Shown here: positions 9,165 through 17,314 of the stretch, piece after piece
Position numbering within the stretch: the first letter of the stretch is position 1
Layout: every line of letters starts with the position of its first letter
Assembly: GCF_000012965.1 (NCBI RefSeq)
Contig: NC_007575.1
Span: forward strand, 186,001 to 250,000
Origin: Sulfurimonas denitrificans DSM 1251
GTDB taxonomy: Bacteria > Campylobacterota > Campylobacteria > Campylobacterales > Sulfurimonadaceae
DNA length: 64,000 nt
Reading direction: 5' to 3'
Made by a program: the position numbers and the translations under genes
The notes under the pieces: model-generated
The model's input: only the letters and a program-made list of their open reading frames with translations
Database searches by the model: none
What the model was told of the DNA's origin: nothing

Positions 9165-9896
9165 TTATAACTTACAGCACACATATATTTCAGCACAGTA
9201 TTCATTGAACATATATGAGAGATTGTTTAATGCTCTAGAGAAATTTTCATCTAAATCGGCTAGTTGAATATCCGTATTTGGCTTAAACTGTACACCCTCA
9301 CAAACTACAATATTTAGTCCAGCATCTTTTATCTCTTGTTTTAAGATATTATGGTCATAGACTTTTATATGGTTTGAACTTATATCATTGTCATTTAGCT
9401 CATACGGAGAACTTAAAAAGCCCATTTCAACACCGACCAACCTATGAATACTCAAAGCATTTGGAACTATGATATGCAATCTTCCATCTTCACTCAGCCA
9501 GTTTTTTATCAGTTTTAAGAGCTTTACAGGCTCTTGTATATGTTCTAGCGAATCAGTTAAAAATATATCGCTAAACTTTTCATCAGGTTTATACTCTTCC
9601 CAAGATGAAAGTATAAAATTTACATCTTTGAGTTTTTCATCTTTTTGTATTTGAGATGTAAACTTATCATGCATATCAACAATTGTAAGTTTTTTAGACC
9701 ATCTAACTAAAATAGATGAGGTAGAACTACCATCAGTTCCTAGTTCTAAAACATTTTCACCGCAAAAATAGTTGTTAATCTTTTCATAACCGTATTTCTT
9801 TGTATTTAAATAAGAATACATTCTTTTGTCTTTAGTGCCTTTTTGCTTTTGTGCAATTATTTTATGTAAAACTTCAATTCTTTTTTTCATAATCAC
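9165..9896 (-). CDS. Class I SAM-dependent methyltransferase
   Basis: This 243-residue protein reads as a class I methyltransferase: NVLELGTDGSSTSSILV is motif I, IVDMHD carries the acidic ribose-binding residue, and FSDIFLTDSLEHIQEP is the DxLEH segment typical of Methyltransf_11/23. It overlaps the GT4 gene at 9874 by 23 bp, and either of two close ATG codons (9896 or 9890) may be used. Its stop directly abuts the GT4 gene at 8070. It is one of four methyltransferases in the minus-strand run, so the glycan is probably O-methylated at several places. Confidence 0.78.
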   Translation of the reverse strand: MIMKKRIEVLHKIIAQKQKGTKDKRMYSYLNTKKYGYEKINNYFCGENVLELGTDGSSTSSILVRWSKKLTIVDMHDKFTSQIQKDEKLKDVNFILSSWEEYKPDEKFSDIFLTDSLEHIQEPVKLLKLIKNWLSEDGRLHIIVPNALSIHRLVGVEMGFLSSPYELNDNDISSNHIKVYDHNILKQEIKDAGLNIVVCEGVQFKPNTDIQLADLDENFSRALNNLSYMFNEYCAEIYVCCKL

Positions 9897-10968
9897 TCAC
9901 TATGTTTTTTAAAATATTTTCAAATTTATGATGAACATCACCATACCGTTCTAATGAAGTGTAAGCATTTTTAACAAGCTTGTTTAAATCATTATCTAAA
10001 CAATATACTAACTTACTAACTAAACTATTTACATCATTATCTTTAAATAAAACACCGTTTTCATTGTCATTTACTAGCTCTTTTATCGGTTCAATATCCG
10101 AAGCCAATACTAGCGTGTTTTGAGAAAACGCTTCTAAAATAACATTTGGCTGACCTTCAAATCTAGATGCTAAAATCATTATATCTGCTTCATTTATATA
10201 GGGTAGGATTTCTTTTTTATAACCGTGAAATTTAATATATTTATTGAGATTTAATGAGTTTATTTCTTTTTCAAGTTTAGTATGTTCATCTCCATCGCCA
10301 ATAATGTGTAAGCATAGTCTCTCCAAATACTCTTTTTTCAAAAGAGGTAAGGCTTTAATGATGAGAAGTATGTTTTTTTGTATACTCAACCTACCTACAA
10401 CAACTATGTTCTTTTTGTGTGAATCAAAGATATTTTTAGGTTTTATGATTTTCATTGAGATTGGATTTGCTAAAACGGTTACTTTGGCATTTTTTATATT
10501 GAAGTTATCAAGCATATCTTTTTTTATGACTTCAGATTGCACCAAAACATTTGAGTTTGACAAAATAAATGACATTAAGTCTTTGTTTATCTCTGTGTGT
10601 TGTGGATAAGTTTCTATCTGTTTACTCAACTGATTTCTTACACAAATTAGCAAAGGCTTATCATATACTTTTGCAGATAGATAAGCTATGTAATTAACAA
10701 TAAAATCACTAAAACCTACTATTATCTCAACTTGTTTTACATATATGCTTAGTTCTTGTAAAATACTAAAAATATTTGTGGTTATTTTTTCATTTAAATC
10801 AATTAGCTCTACATAGTTTATTTTATCACTAATTTTATGTTTGTTGATTTTTTTTAAACTGACTAATGTAACTTGATGAGAGCATTTTACAAGGTATTCG
10901 CAGTGTGATAGTAAAACTTTTTGAGCTCCGCCTGTTGACATAGTGTCGATGATAAATAATATCTTCAT
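9874..10968 (-). CDS. Glycosyltransferase family 4
   Basis: This GT-B protein is about 364 residues long. I place the start at 10968, where ATGA overlaps the stop of the upstream gene, because MKILFIIDTMSTGGAQKVL is the family-typical beginning; an upstream ATG at 10980 adds four residues. The second domain shows VVGRLSIQKNILLII and ILASRFEGQPNVILEAF, the donor-binding loop and the E-x7-E motif. It differs clearly from the paralogous pair at 3941 and 8070. It overlaps both neighbours, consistent with one polycistronic message. Donor and acceptor are unknown. Confidence 0.83.
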   Translation of the reverse strand: MKILFIIDTMSTGGAQKVLLSHCEYLVKCSHQVTLVSLKKINKHKISDKINYVELIDLNEKITTNIFSILQELSIYVKQVEIIVGFSDFIVNYIAYLSAKVYDKPLLICVRNQLSKQIETYPQHTEINKDLMSFILSNSNVLVQSEVIKKDMLDNFNIKNAKVTVLANPISMKIIKPKNIFDSHKKNIVVVGRLSIQKNILLIIKALPLLKKEYLERLCLHIIGDGDEHTKLEKEINSLNLNKYIKFHGYKKEILPYINEADIMILASRFEGQPNVILEAFSQNTLVLASDIEPIKELVNDNENGVLFKDNDVNSLVSKLVYCLDNDLNKLVKNAYTSLERYGDVHHKFENILKNIVSDYEKKN

Positions 10969-11879
10969 TTTGTAAAACACATATTGTTTTTATCTTTTAA
11001 ATATCTGTTGATGATGGGCTTGTAGAGATTGCTAAAAATGTTTTCTAAAGCCCAGTTTGTAGAAGATGCGTACTCTGCCTTTAGCGGAAATTTGTACTTT
11101 TTGAGTCCAACACTATTTGCCATTAACTCTAAGTTTTTTGGATTAAAGCAGTTTAGATGCTCTAGTGGAAAGATGGCATTAAACTCATTTTGAAAATCTG
11201 ATGCATGGTTTATCTCTGTAACTTGTAGTTTTTCATAAAGAGCATCTGTGTTTGGTACTGCAACTCTAAGTATTGCATCTTTGTTTAAAAGGTTTGTTAG
11301 TTGTTTGAGCAGTGTTTTTGGACTGCTTAGATGCTCAAAAACTTGGTCACTTCTAATATAGTCAAATTTGATATCGCACTCTTGAAGTGAGACTATTTTT
11401 ATATTATTTTTTTGTAAGTTTTTAAGACGAACATCTGATAGCTCTACTGCATAAACATCAAAACCATGAGCTTTGGCTAAGATGGCAAAATCACCCCAAC
11501 CTGCACCAAAGTCTAGAATTTTTATGGTTGATGCGTCTTTGTTAAAGTGATGAAAAAGTAGATTTATCTCATACCCTAAGATATTGAAAAATCTACTATT
11601 ATATTTGCTCTTTTGATATTTATACGATTTTTCTGGATTTATCCATTTTTCATATAAAGTATATGAGAAATCTTCATCTGCAACCATTTGCTGGTAATGA
11701 TGCTCACAGTTTTTGCATTTTAACAATGTGTAAAAATCATCTTTTATAGTGTTAAAGTCCTCATCATTAAAACCATCATAAACAGAGAAAAAGTCGTAAA
11801 GTTTTTCATACTTAAACTCACAAACAGTAGAAGACTCTTTTGAGTCACAAACAGGGCAAGAGTCTCTTTTTTGTAGCAT
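10965..11879 (-). CDS. Class I methyltransferase with N-terminal zinc-ribbon-like motif
   Basis: This 304-residue protein begins with a CPVC...CKNC arrangement (CPVC at residues 8-11, CKNC about 55-58), a zinc-ribbon-like module often fused to sugar-modifying methyltransferases. A class I core follows with ILDFGAGWGDFAILA, VYAVELSD and DYIRSDQVFEHL. The order fits C-methyltransferase-like and Methyltransf_23 proteins of deoxysugar pathways. It sits 2 bp after the radical SAM gene at 11882 and overlaps the GT4 gene at 9874 by 4 bp. A sugar substrate is inferred from the neighbourhood. Confidence 0.78.
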   Translation of the reverse strand: MLQKRDSCPVCDSKESSTVCEFKYEKLYDFFSVYDGFNDEDFNTIKDDFYTLLKCKNCEHHYQQMVADEDFSYTLYEKWINPEKSYKYQKSKYNSRFFNILGYEINLLFHHFNKDASTIKILDFGAGWGDFAILAKAHGFDVYAVELSDVRLKNLQKNNIKIVSLQECDIKFDYIRSDQVFEHLSSPKTLLKQLTNLLNKDAILRVAVPNTDALYEKLQVTEINHASDFQNEFNAIFPLEHLNCFNPKNLELMANSVGLKKYKFPLKAEYASSTNWALENIFSNLYKPIINRYLKDKNNMCFTK

Positions 11880-11881
11880 CT

Positions 11882-12910
11882 CTAATTGTCTTTTTTTGTA
11901 AACTTATGATAAAGGCAATCGTCCGAACACTCTTTATCGCATCCATCGATGAAATTTTTTCTAAATCTTTGAAACTCTGAGCCATTCCAAATTTCTTCTA
12001 AAGTATTTTTATGGATATTTCCTAAATTATATTCAACTGATTTGTTTGTAGTGCATCCTATTACAACTCTACCTATATTCTCCCCAGGTTCATCATTTGG
12101 GAGTGGTACATTAATCATTATGGATTCTCTCCAAGGCTTATTACATTCTAAATCATTGTATATATCAATGTTTATATCAAAATATTCAGGACTTTGTAGT
12201 CTTATATTATTGTCATTTGCTCTTTTTTTTAACTTTTCAATTTTACTAGAAACTAGTTCTCGTTCATATCTCATAGATTTTATATTGTTAATGTAGTCGT
12301 TTGAGTCTTCTGCTACTAAAACATTTAAACTCCACTCATCAATACCTAAGTCAATACAGATATCGAGCATCCCATCAAGTTCATTAAAAGTATCTTTATT
12401 TATAATAGTGTTAACAACAATTTTCATTTTATTATCGTTAAGCTTTCTTAGTTTATTTAAACTTTCAATATTTTTATACCAAGCATCAAATTGGTCTCTA
12501 CCTTGTATCTCTTTAAAAGTTTCTCTATTGTCAGCATCTAAATCAGTTGAAAAATATAGCAAATCACTATCTATAATCTCTTGTAAAGACTTAGAAATCA
12601 CAGAAGAGGCATTTGTTAAAACAGATGATGTACAACCAACATTTTTGATATATTTAAATATTTTAAATATATCAAAATTTAAAAAAGGCTCACCAGTAGC
12701 ACATATATTTATATGCTTTACTCCATAGCTTTTTAATATATCTATCTGTTCTTTTGCAGTGTCAAAACTTATTTTATAGTTATTTTTTTCTGTGTATGTA
12801 GTTCTTGTTTGACTATGATATGGACAGTAATTACATTTAAAATTACACAAACCTTCTATATTAATAGTAGCACTTTTAGGGTAGTTGTAACTAATTATAT
12901 TATGATTCAT
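11882..12910 (-). CDS. Radical SAM/SPASM protein
   Basis: This 342-residue protein has the radical SAM motif CNFKCNYC (residues ~17-24) within TINIEGLCNFKCNYCPY, a CATGEPFLNF stretch that fits the GxGEP-like SAM-binding motif, and a C-terminal run of cysteines (ECNKPW, VIGCTTN, GCDKECSDDCLYH) typical of SPASM auxiliary clusters. It overlaps the membrane protein gene at 12900 by 11 bp. Together with the protein at 14430 it brackets that membrane protein. A redox modification of a glycan precursor is possible, but no specific substrate can be inferred. Confidence 0.82.
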   Translation of the reverse strand: MNHNIISYNYPKSATINIEGLCNFKCNYCPYHSQTRTTYTEKNNYKISFDTAKEQIDILKSYGVKHINICATGEPFLNFDIFKIFKYIKNVGCTSSVLTNASSVISKSLQEIIDSDLLYFSTDLDADNRETFKEIQGRDQFDAWYKNIESLNKLRKLNDNKMKIVVNTIINKDTFNELDGMLDICIDLGIDEWSLNVLVAEDSNDYINNIKSMRYERELVSSKIEKLKKRANDNNIRLQSPEYFDINIDIYNDLECNKPWRESIMINVPLPNDEPGENIGRVVIGCTTNKSVEYNLGNIHKNTLEEIWNGSEFQRFRKNFIDGCDKECSDDCLYHKFTKKDN

Positions 12911-14429
12911 TTTTGAAATCCTCTATTTTATATATAATACAGTTATCTTCTTTATCTATAAACTCTAAATTGTCATTTTGTGTGTTTTTGATAAAGTTTT
13001 TATAATTTTGTATTGCTAACTCATTCGTTAATATATGGGTAATTCCAAATTTTTGTTTTAGTACTCTTAAATTTGTACCAGGATATGGGTAGTTTCCTGT
13101 GATAAGATGTAAATCCTCTTGTGAAACTTTAGAATTTGTCCAAGAAGTTGAATAGTAACAAATTTTTGCTTTTTTTAAATTGTATAATAATATCCAACTA
13201 TATTGACCTAAAGGATAGATGATATTTTCTTCTTTATCTATTTGTTCTATTAACTTATAAGGCACTTTAATATTTTTGTAATATTTTAAATATAACCTGA
13301 TGTACTGTGTATAACATATTATATACCATATAGAAATAATAATCAAAACAGTGTTGTTTAGATTGGCAAATATCTCAACGAATAAAAAAATTTGAATAAA
13401 TAGAGTATGCTCCAAATACCTTTCAGCTTCACCTATAAACACAAATTTTGGAATTAAAACTAACAAAAACAGTATAAACGAAGATAGAAATACTATAAAT
13501 AGAAAATCACTATCTTGACTTAAATAGTCTTGATAAAATAAAACAATTAATGCTTGAGGCATAAAAAAGATTAAAATATGAAGAGGATATTGATCCATCA
13601 TAAACCAGTTAAGCATCTTTGTAGTTAAAAAGTTTTGTTTAAATCTCTTAAAGTAGCAACTTATACAAGCTTTTTGCTCTATTAAACCGACATAATTTTT
13701 AGCCAGTGTAGAATAATAATACTTCATACTCAATACATTTCCACGAATAACAATATAAACTTTATTGCCAAAAATTAAAAAAGATATTATAAGTCCGAGT
13801 ATAGTTAATACAAGTGCTTCATAAAATCCGAATAAGGCTAATATGATGCTTATAAACCAAATGAATTGAAATCCGAATATACTAGATATGTTTATCAACA
13901 CACTGCAAACAAGTCCTATGATTAGCCAAGTTGTTGAGCCTTCTTGATAAAAGAATGCTAATGAAACAAAAAATATAAACAATAAAAGTTGAGACAATAC
14001 TCTAGGAGTTGCATTGTAGGCTCTAGGACCCATACCGATTCTTAAAAACGATGGTGAAATTGCCATTAAAAATCCAACCCAAAGATGTCCGTTTGCATTT
14101 TGCATATCTAGGTTAATAAAAAGTTTATGAGAAATCCACATCGCTAAAGCAATATGAATAACATCTATTATTGCCGATGAGATTTTTTCTGCCAAATAAA
14201 TGTTTTTATCAGGAACAAAAGAGAATAACCAGTGAAATAACCAAGGATAGTCCATGTTATCATCTAAACTAAAACGACCTTTGTCTTTTGGTATTTTATA
14301 GTTATGTTTTTTAATAATTCTAGAGATTGCCATGTGAAAGTAAGTGTCATAATTCCAACTATTTTTAGAGATTAAGCGAGGTATTATGCGTAATATAAAG
14401 GCTATAAGCAATATAAGCCAAACTGTCAT
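12900..14429 (-). CDS. Multi-spanning membrane protein, GT-C glycosyltransferase-like
   Basis: This 509-residue protein has about ten or more hydrophobic segments across residues 1-400 and a soluble C-terminal part of about 110 residues. Near the N-terminus, after the first helix, there is a loop with NSWNYDTYFHMAI. An acidic loop after helix 1 is the catalytic signature of GT-C enzymes such as STT3/PglB and protein mannosyltransferases, which use polyprenyl-linked donors outside the membrane. I see no WWDYG motif, so a bacterial oligosaccharyltransferase proper is unlikely. Flippase or polymerase function cannot be excluded. It abuts the radical SAM gene at 14430 and lies in the fliD-led run. 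Confidence 0.65.
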   Translation of the reverse strand: MTVWLILLIAFILRIIPRLISKNSWNYDTYFHMAISRIIKKHNYKIPKDKGRFSLDDNMDYPWLFHWLFSFVPDKNIYLAEKISSAIIDVIHIALAMWISHKLFINLDMQNANGHLWVGFLMAISPSFLRIGMGPRAYNATPRVLSQLLLFIFFVSLAFFYQEGSTTWLIIGLVCSVLINISSIFGFQFIWFISIILALFGFYEALVLTILGLIISFLIFGNKVYIVIRGNVLSMKYYYSTLAKNYVGLIEQKACISCYFKRFKQNFLTTKMLNWFMMDQYPLHILIFFMPQALIVLFYQDYLSQDSDFLFIVFLSSFILFLLVLIPKFVFIGEAERYLEHTLFIQIFLFVEIFANLNNTVLIIISIWYIICYTQYIRLYLKYYKNIKVPYKLIEQIDKEENIIYPLGQYSWILLYNLKKAKICYYSTSWTNSKVSQEDLHLITGNYPYPGTNLRVLKQKFGITHILTNELAIQNYKNFIKNTQNDNLEFIDKEDNCIIYKIEDFKNES

Positions 14430-15533
14430 TTAACCACCTCTATATTCAAGTTTAGTGTTAAAAAAATCAAATACTTTAAGGGAGCTATATTTGTAAGACT
14501 TTGAGTCCTTTTCCCAGATATTTGTGTAAGCATCCCATAGATTGCAATCTTTACAAGCTTCACATGATTTAAAATTTAAGTCAAGTTGATTATCTCTAAA
14601 ATCTTGATTGTTTTTTGAAGTATAAATCTCACTTAGTGTATTTTTATTAATGTTTCCTATAACCATAGACTCCTTTTCTTTTGCGTGCCAGTTAAACATA
14701 TAGCATCCCAAAACATCACCATTAGAAATGATGGAAGTTGAATACCAAGGAGCGACACAAGGGTATCTTTCTTTTTTATGATTTTCATCTTCATAACTTG
14801 GTGTCATTCCATCAATAGGATGTCCCATCTTGTACATATGACGAATAAAAGCTTTATCTACAAAGCTACTCCATTTTTCTACAAAAGAATTTGAGAGATG
14901 TTTGTTCTCTTTTGTTTCTATCATAAAAGTTTGTGTAAATGGAGTTTTAGAACCCAAAGAGTCTTTGATTTTTTTAAAATTTATTATATTTTTTTTTACT
15001 TTAGTAAAGCTATCCGATTGTGTAACAAATTTATGTCCATCTTCATCCCCTGCGAATAAACTAAACTGAATATTATCAAGACCGCTTTTTATTAAATCTC
15101 TTGCTATTTTTTCATTTAATAAAAGTCCGTTTGTAGATATAATAGTGTTTACAAGGGGTTTTTGTTCTTTCATATAGGATATAAACTTTGCTAAATTCTT
15201 AAACTCTAAAGTTTCTCCAATAGAAGATATATCAAAACTATAAAAAGAATCATTTGGTACACTTGAAACTATATTTTTTAAAGTTTCAAAAGACATTTCT
15301 TTTTTTTGTTTATACATATCTGCAACTTCATTTTGTGAATATGGACAAATCTTACACTTAAACATACATGTGTGTTCGTTAAAAGATATATTAATAACTC
15401 TAGGAATATTTTTGTTATATAAAAACATCTTTTGTCCAGCCATGCTCTTTAGTAGGAAGTTTTTTGCAAATCCTTTTAGTGAACGAGTAGAATAAAATTT
15501 ATATATTAAGTTTTTATTATTTACATACGACAT
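14430..15533 (-). CDS. Radical SAM/SPASM protein
   Basis: This 367-residue protein carries CMFKCKICPY around residues 56-65, the CxxxCxxC cluster of radical SAM enzymes, and further cysteines near the C-terminus (RYPCVAPW, VLGCYMFN, CEACKDCNLW) that fit a SPASM domain. The 50-residue N-terminal extension before the motif is basic (LKGFAKNFLLKSMAGQK) and could bind lipid or RNA. It shares one base with the methyltransferase at 15533 and abuts the membrane protein gene, so all three are likely co-translated. Its substrate is unknown. Confidence 0.8.
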   Translation of the reverse strand: MSYVNNKNLIYKFYSTRSLKGFAKNFLLKSMAGQKMFLYNKNIPRVINISFNEHTCMFKCKICPYSQNEVADMYKQKKEMSFETLKNIVSSVPNDSFYSFDISSIGETLEFKNLAKFISYMKEQKPLVNTIISTNGLLLNEKIARDLIKSGLDNIQFSLFAGDEDGHKFVTQSDSFTKVKKNIINFKKIKDSLGSKTPFTQTFMIETKENKHLSNSFVEKWSSFVDKAFIRHMYKMGHPIDGMTPSYEDENHKKERYPCVAPWYSTSIISNGDVLGCYMFNWHAKEKESMVIGNINKNTLSEIYTSKNNQDFRDNQLDLNFKSCEACKDCNLWDAYTNIWEKDSKSYKYSSLKVFDFFNTKLEYRGG

Positions 15534-16288
15534 TAGTTGCTTTTGTCCTTAAGTGCAGTAAGCTCATAAACACCTGTTTGTCCATGATAAGTACCTTTAA
15601 AAAAACTATGTGCTTCTTGAGAGTTGAGCTTTCCTTCATCAGCAACAACAATATCAAAAAAATCATATAACTTTAGAGCATCTAAAAGTTCATTTTTTTC
15701 TATTATAACATCTAAACCTTCTTGATATAAACTTTTATTGTTTATATATCTTTCGGTATTTATAATACAATCAAGAGCATATTTTCTTGGATTATAAGAA
15801 CTCGTTTTGTTATGCTCATTTATGAGAAGATTTAGATACCATCCCATTCCATTTGCGTTTAAATATAATTTTGCTTTTGGTTTTAGTAATCTTTTAAATT
15901 CTTGTAAGGTCTTTTTCCAATCTGTTAAAAAAAACACACCATAGCAAAAAATGGCATCAAAAGAGTTATCTTTAAAATTAGTGCTATTGATACTTTGTAG
16001 TGAAGTTGTTAAGTTTTTTATATTTAATTCTTGTGCTAACTCTTCTGTAAAAGAAACACGCTCTTTAGATATGTCAATAGAATAAACATTGGTGTTGTGT
16101 TTAGCTAAAGGAATACTCCATTGACCAAATCCACATCCTGCATCTAAAACATTTTCAAAGTTAGTAAATTCATATTGTAAAATACGCTTCTCGTAAACTT
16201 TTATATCATTAGAGTAGATACGTTTTAAAAATTCAAAATCTTGTTTTTGTAAAATTTTTTTATATTTTTCAATTATATTATTAGTCAT
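15533..16288 (-). CDS. Class I SAM-dependent methyltransferase
   Basis: This 251-residue protein has motif I VLDAGCGFGQWSIPLA (about residues 48-63), VYSIDISKERV with the ribose-binding aspartate, and FDAIFCYGVFFLTDW as motif IV. The Methyltransf_11-type core is followed by a ~100-residue C-terminal part. It begins 3 bp after the Rossmann-type protein at 16292 and overlaps the radical SAM gene by one base. Given the run of glycan genes it is probably a sugar methyltransferase, but no acceptor can be read from the sequence. Confidence 0.8.
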   Translation of the reverse strand: MTNNIIEKYKKILQKQDFEFLKRIYSNDIKVYEKRILQYEFTNFENVLDAGCGFGQWSIPLAKHNTNVYSIDISKERVSFTEELAQELNIKNLTTSLQSINSTNFKDNSFDAIFCYGVFFLTDWKKTLQEFKRLLKPKAKLYLNANGMGWYLNLLINEHNKTSSYNPRKYALDCIINTERYINNKSLYQEGLDVIIEKNELLDALKLYDFFDIVVADEGKLNSQEAHSFFKGTYHGQTGVYELTALKDKSN

Positions 16289-16291
16289 GAT

Positions 16292-17314
16292 TTACCAATA
16301 TTTTTCGTCTTTAAAAGACATTGCGGGGTAGTTGTTTTGCATAAAATCTTTATACTCACTCTTTTTTAAGTTTAAGCTATTTGCTTCAATCATTCCAGTA
16401 GCAACTTTAAGTCCAGCCGTATGTAATTCGATAATTACATTGCTACCTATGTTATCAACTGTATAACTCATATTGCCAAATGAAGCTGGAACTTTTGGAA
16501 TATAATTAAAATTAGCATTAGTGAAGTCAACTGAACCACAAATATGAATAACATCTACATCTGATCTTATATCTTTTGTTTTAATGTAGCCACTATCGCC
16601 AATTAGTAACTTATTATTATGGTGTTCAAGTAAAACAATAGCATCATAGGAATCTATATTAATAATATTCTTGTATTCATTTATAATAGTATAATTATAG
16701 TCATTTTGATTTAAAACCTTTTGCACATATAGTGTGAAATGGTTACAACCTAAAATTAATATATTTGATGAAATGGGTGTATGATTCAAAGTTAATAAAA
16801 ATTTTAAAACCATATATCCTAAATACTCTTTAGTTCTTAGTCTAGAGTCATCCTCATTTGTACCATATACCTTTATGTTTTTTTTGGCACATTCTTCTAT
16901 GTCAAGGTCACTTTTCCTATACTCCCAAGTTTCCCACATTAGTGGGATAACACATTTTGAATTAAGTTTATTTATAATTTTATCATCAATGGGTCTTAAA
17001 AAACCTGTATTTGTTAAAATATCAACTTCATCTAAATTTAGACTGTTTATATCTGTAATAATTTCAACTCTATCTTCGAGATTTAAATATTTTAATAAAT
17101 TATTTGTTTGCTTTTTAACATCCTCAACCGAACCATATTTAGAATCTTTAGTAAATGCATAAACATATTTTGCTCCAGCTAATGCAGCAATAGCTGGTGT
17201 GACAACATAGTTTCCTGTGGCAGCTTCTGTTAAAATTATTTTATTTGATAAGTCTAAGTTAAAATTAGCAATAGATTTTTTAATTTGATTTTTAATACTT
17301 GCAAAATTATCCAT
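16292..17314 (-). CDS. Unknown protein with Rossmann-like domains
   Basis: I place the start at 17314 (MDNFASIKNQ), where ATGGATAA overlaps the asnB stop by 8 bp; an upstream ATG at 17380 would add 22 residues that overlap asnB much further. The resulting 340-residue protein has an N-terminal half with ILTEAATGNYVVTPAIAALAGA and KYVYAFTKDSKYG and a second Rossmann-like beta strand ISSNILILGCNHFTLYVQ near residue 183. This two-domain layout resembles S-adenosylhomocysteinase or 2-hydroxyacid dehydrogenase folds, but I see no classical GxGxxG. I do not recognise the family. Its place between asnB and a methyltransferase suggests a role in sugar modification. Confidence 0.6.
   Translation of the reverse strand: MDNFASIKNQIKKSIANFNLDLSNKIILTEAATGNYVVTPAIAALAGAKYVYAFTKDSKYGSVEDVKKQTNNLLKYLNLEDRVEIITDINSLNLDEVDILTNTGFLRPIDDKIINKLNSKCVIPLMWETWEYRKSDLDIEECAKKNIKVYGTNEDDSRLRTKEYLGYMVLKFLLTLNHTPISSNILILGCNHFTLYVQKVLNQNDYNYTIINEYKNIINIDSYDAIVLLEHHNNKLLIGDSGYIKTKDIRSDVDVIHICGSVDFTNANFNYIPKVPASFGNMSYTVDNIGSNVIIELHTAGLKVATGMIEANSLNLKKSEYKDFMQNNYPAMSFKDEKYW

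Noticed and set aside
12900-14429. Bacterial oligosaccharyltransferase PglB
   Set aside because: No WWDYG motif and a much smaller soluble domain than PglB; kept only as GT-C-like.
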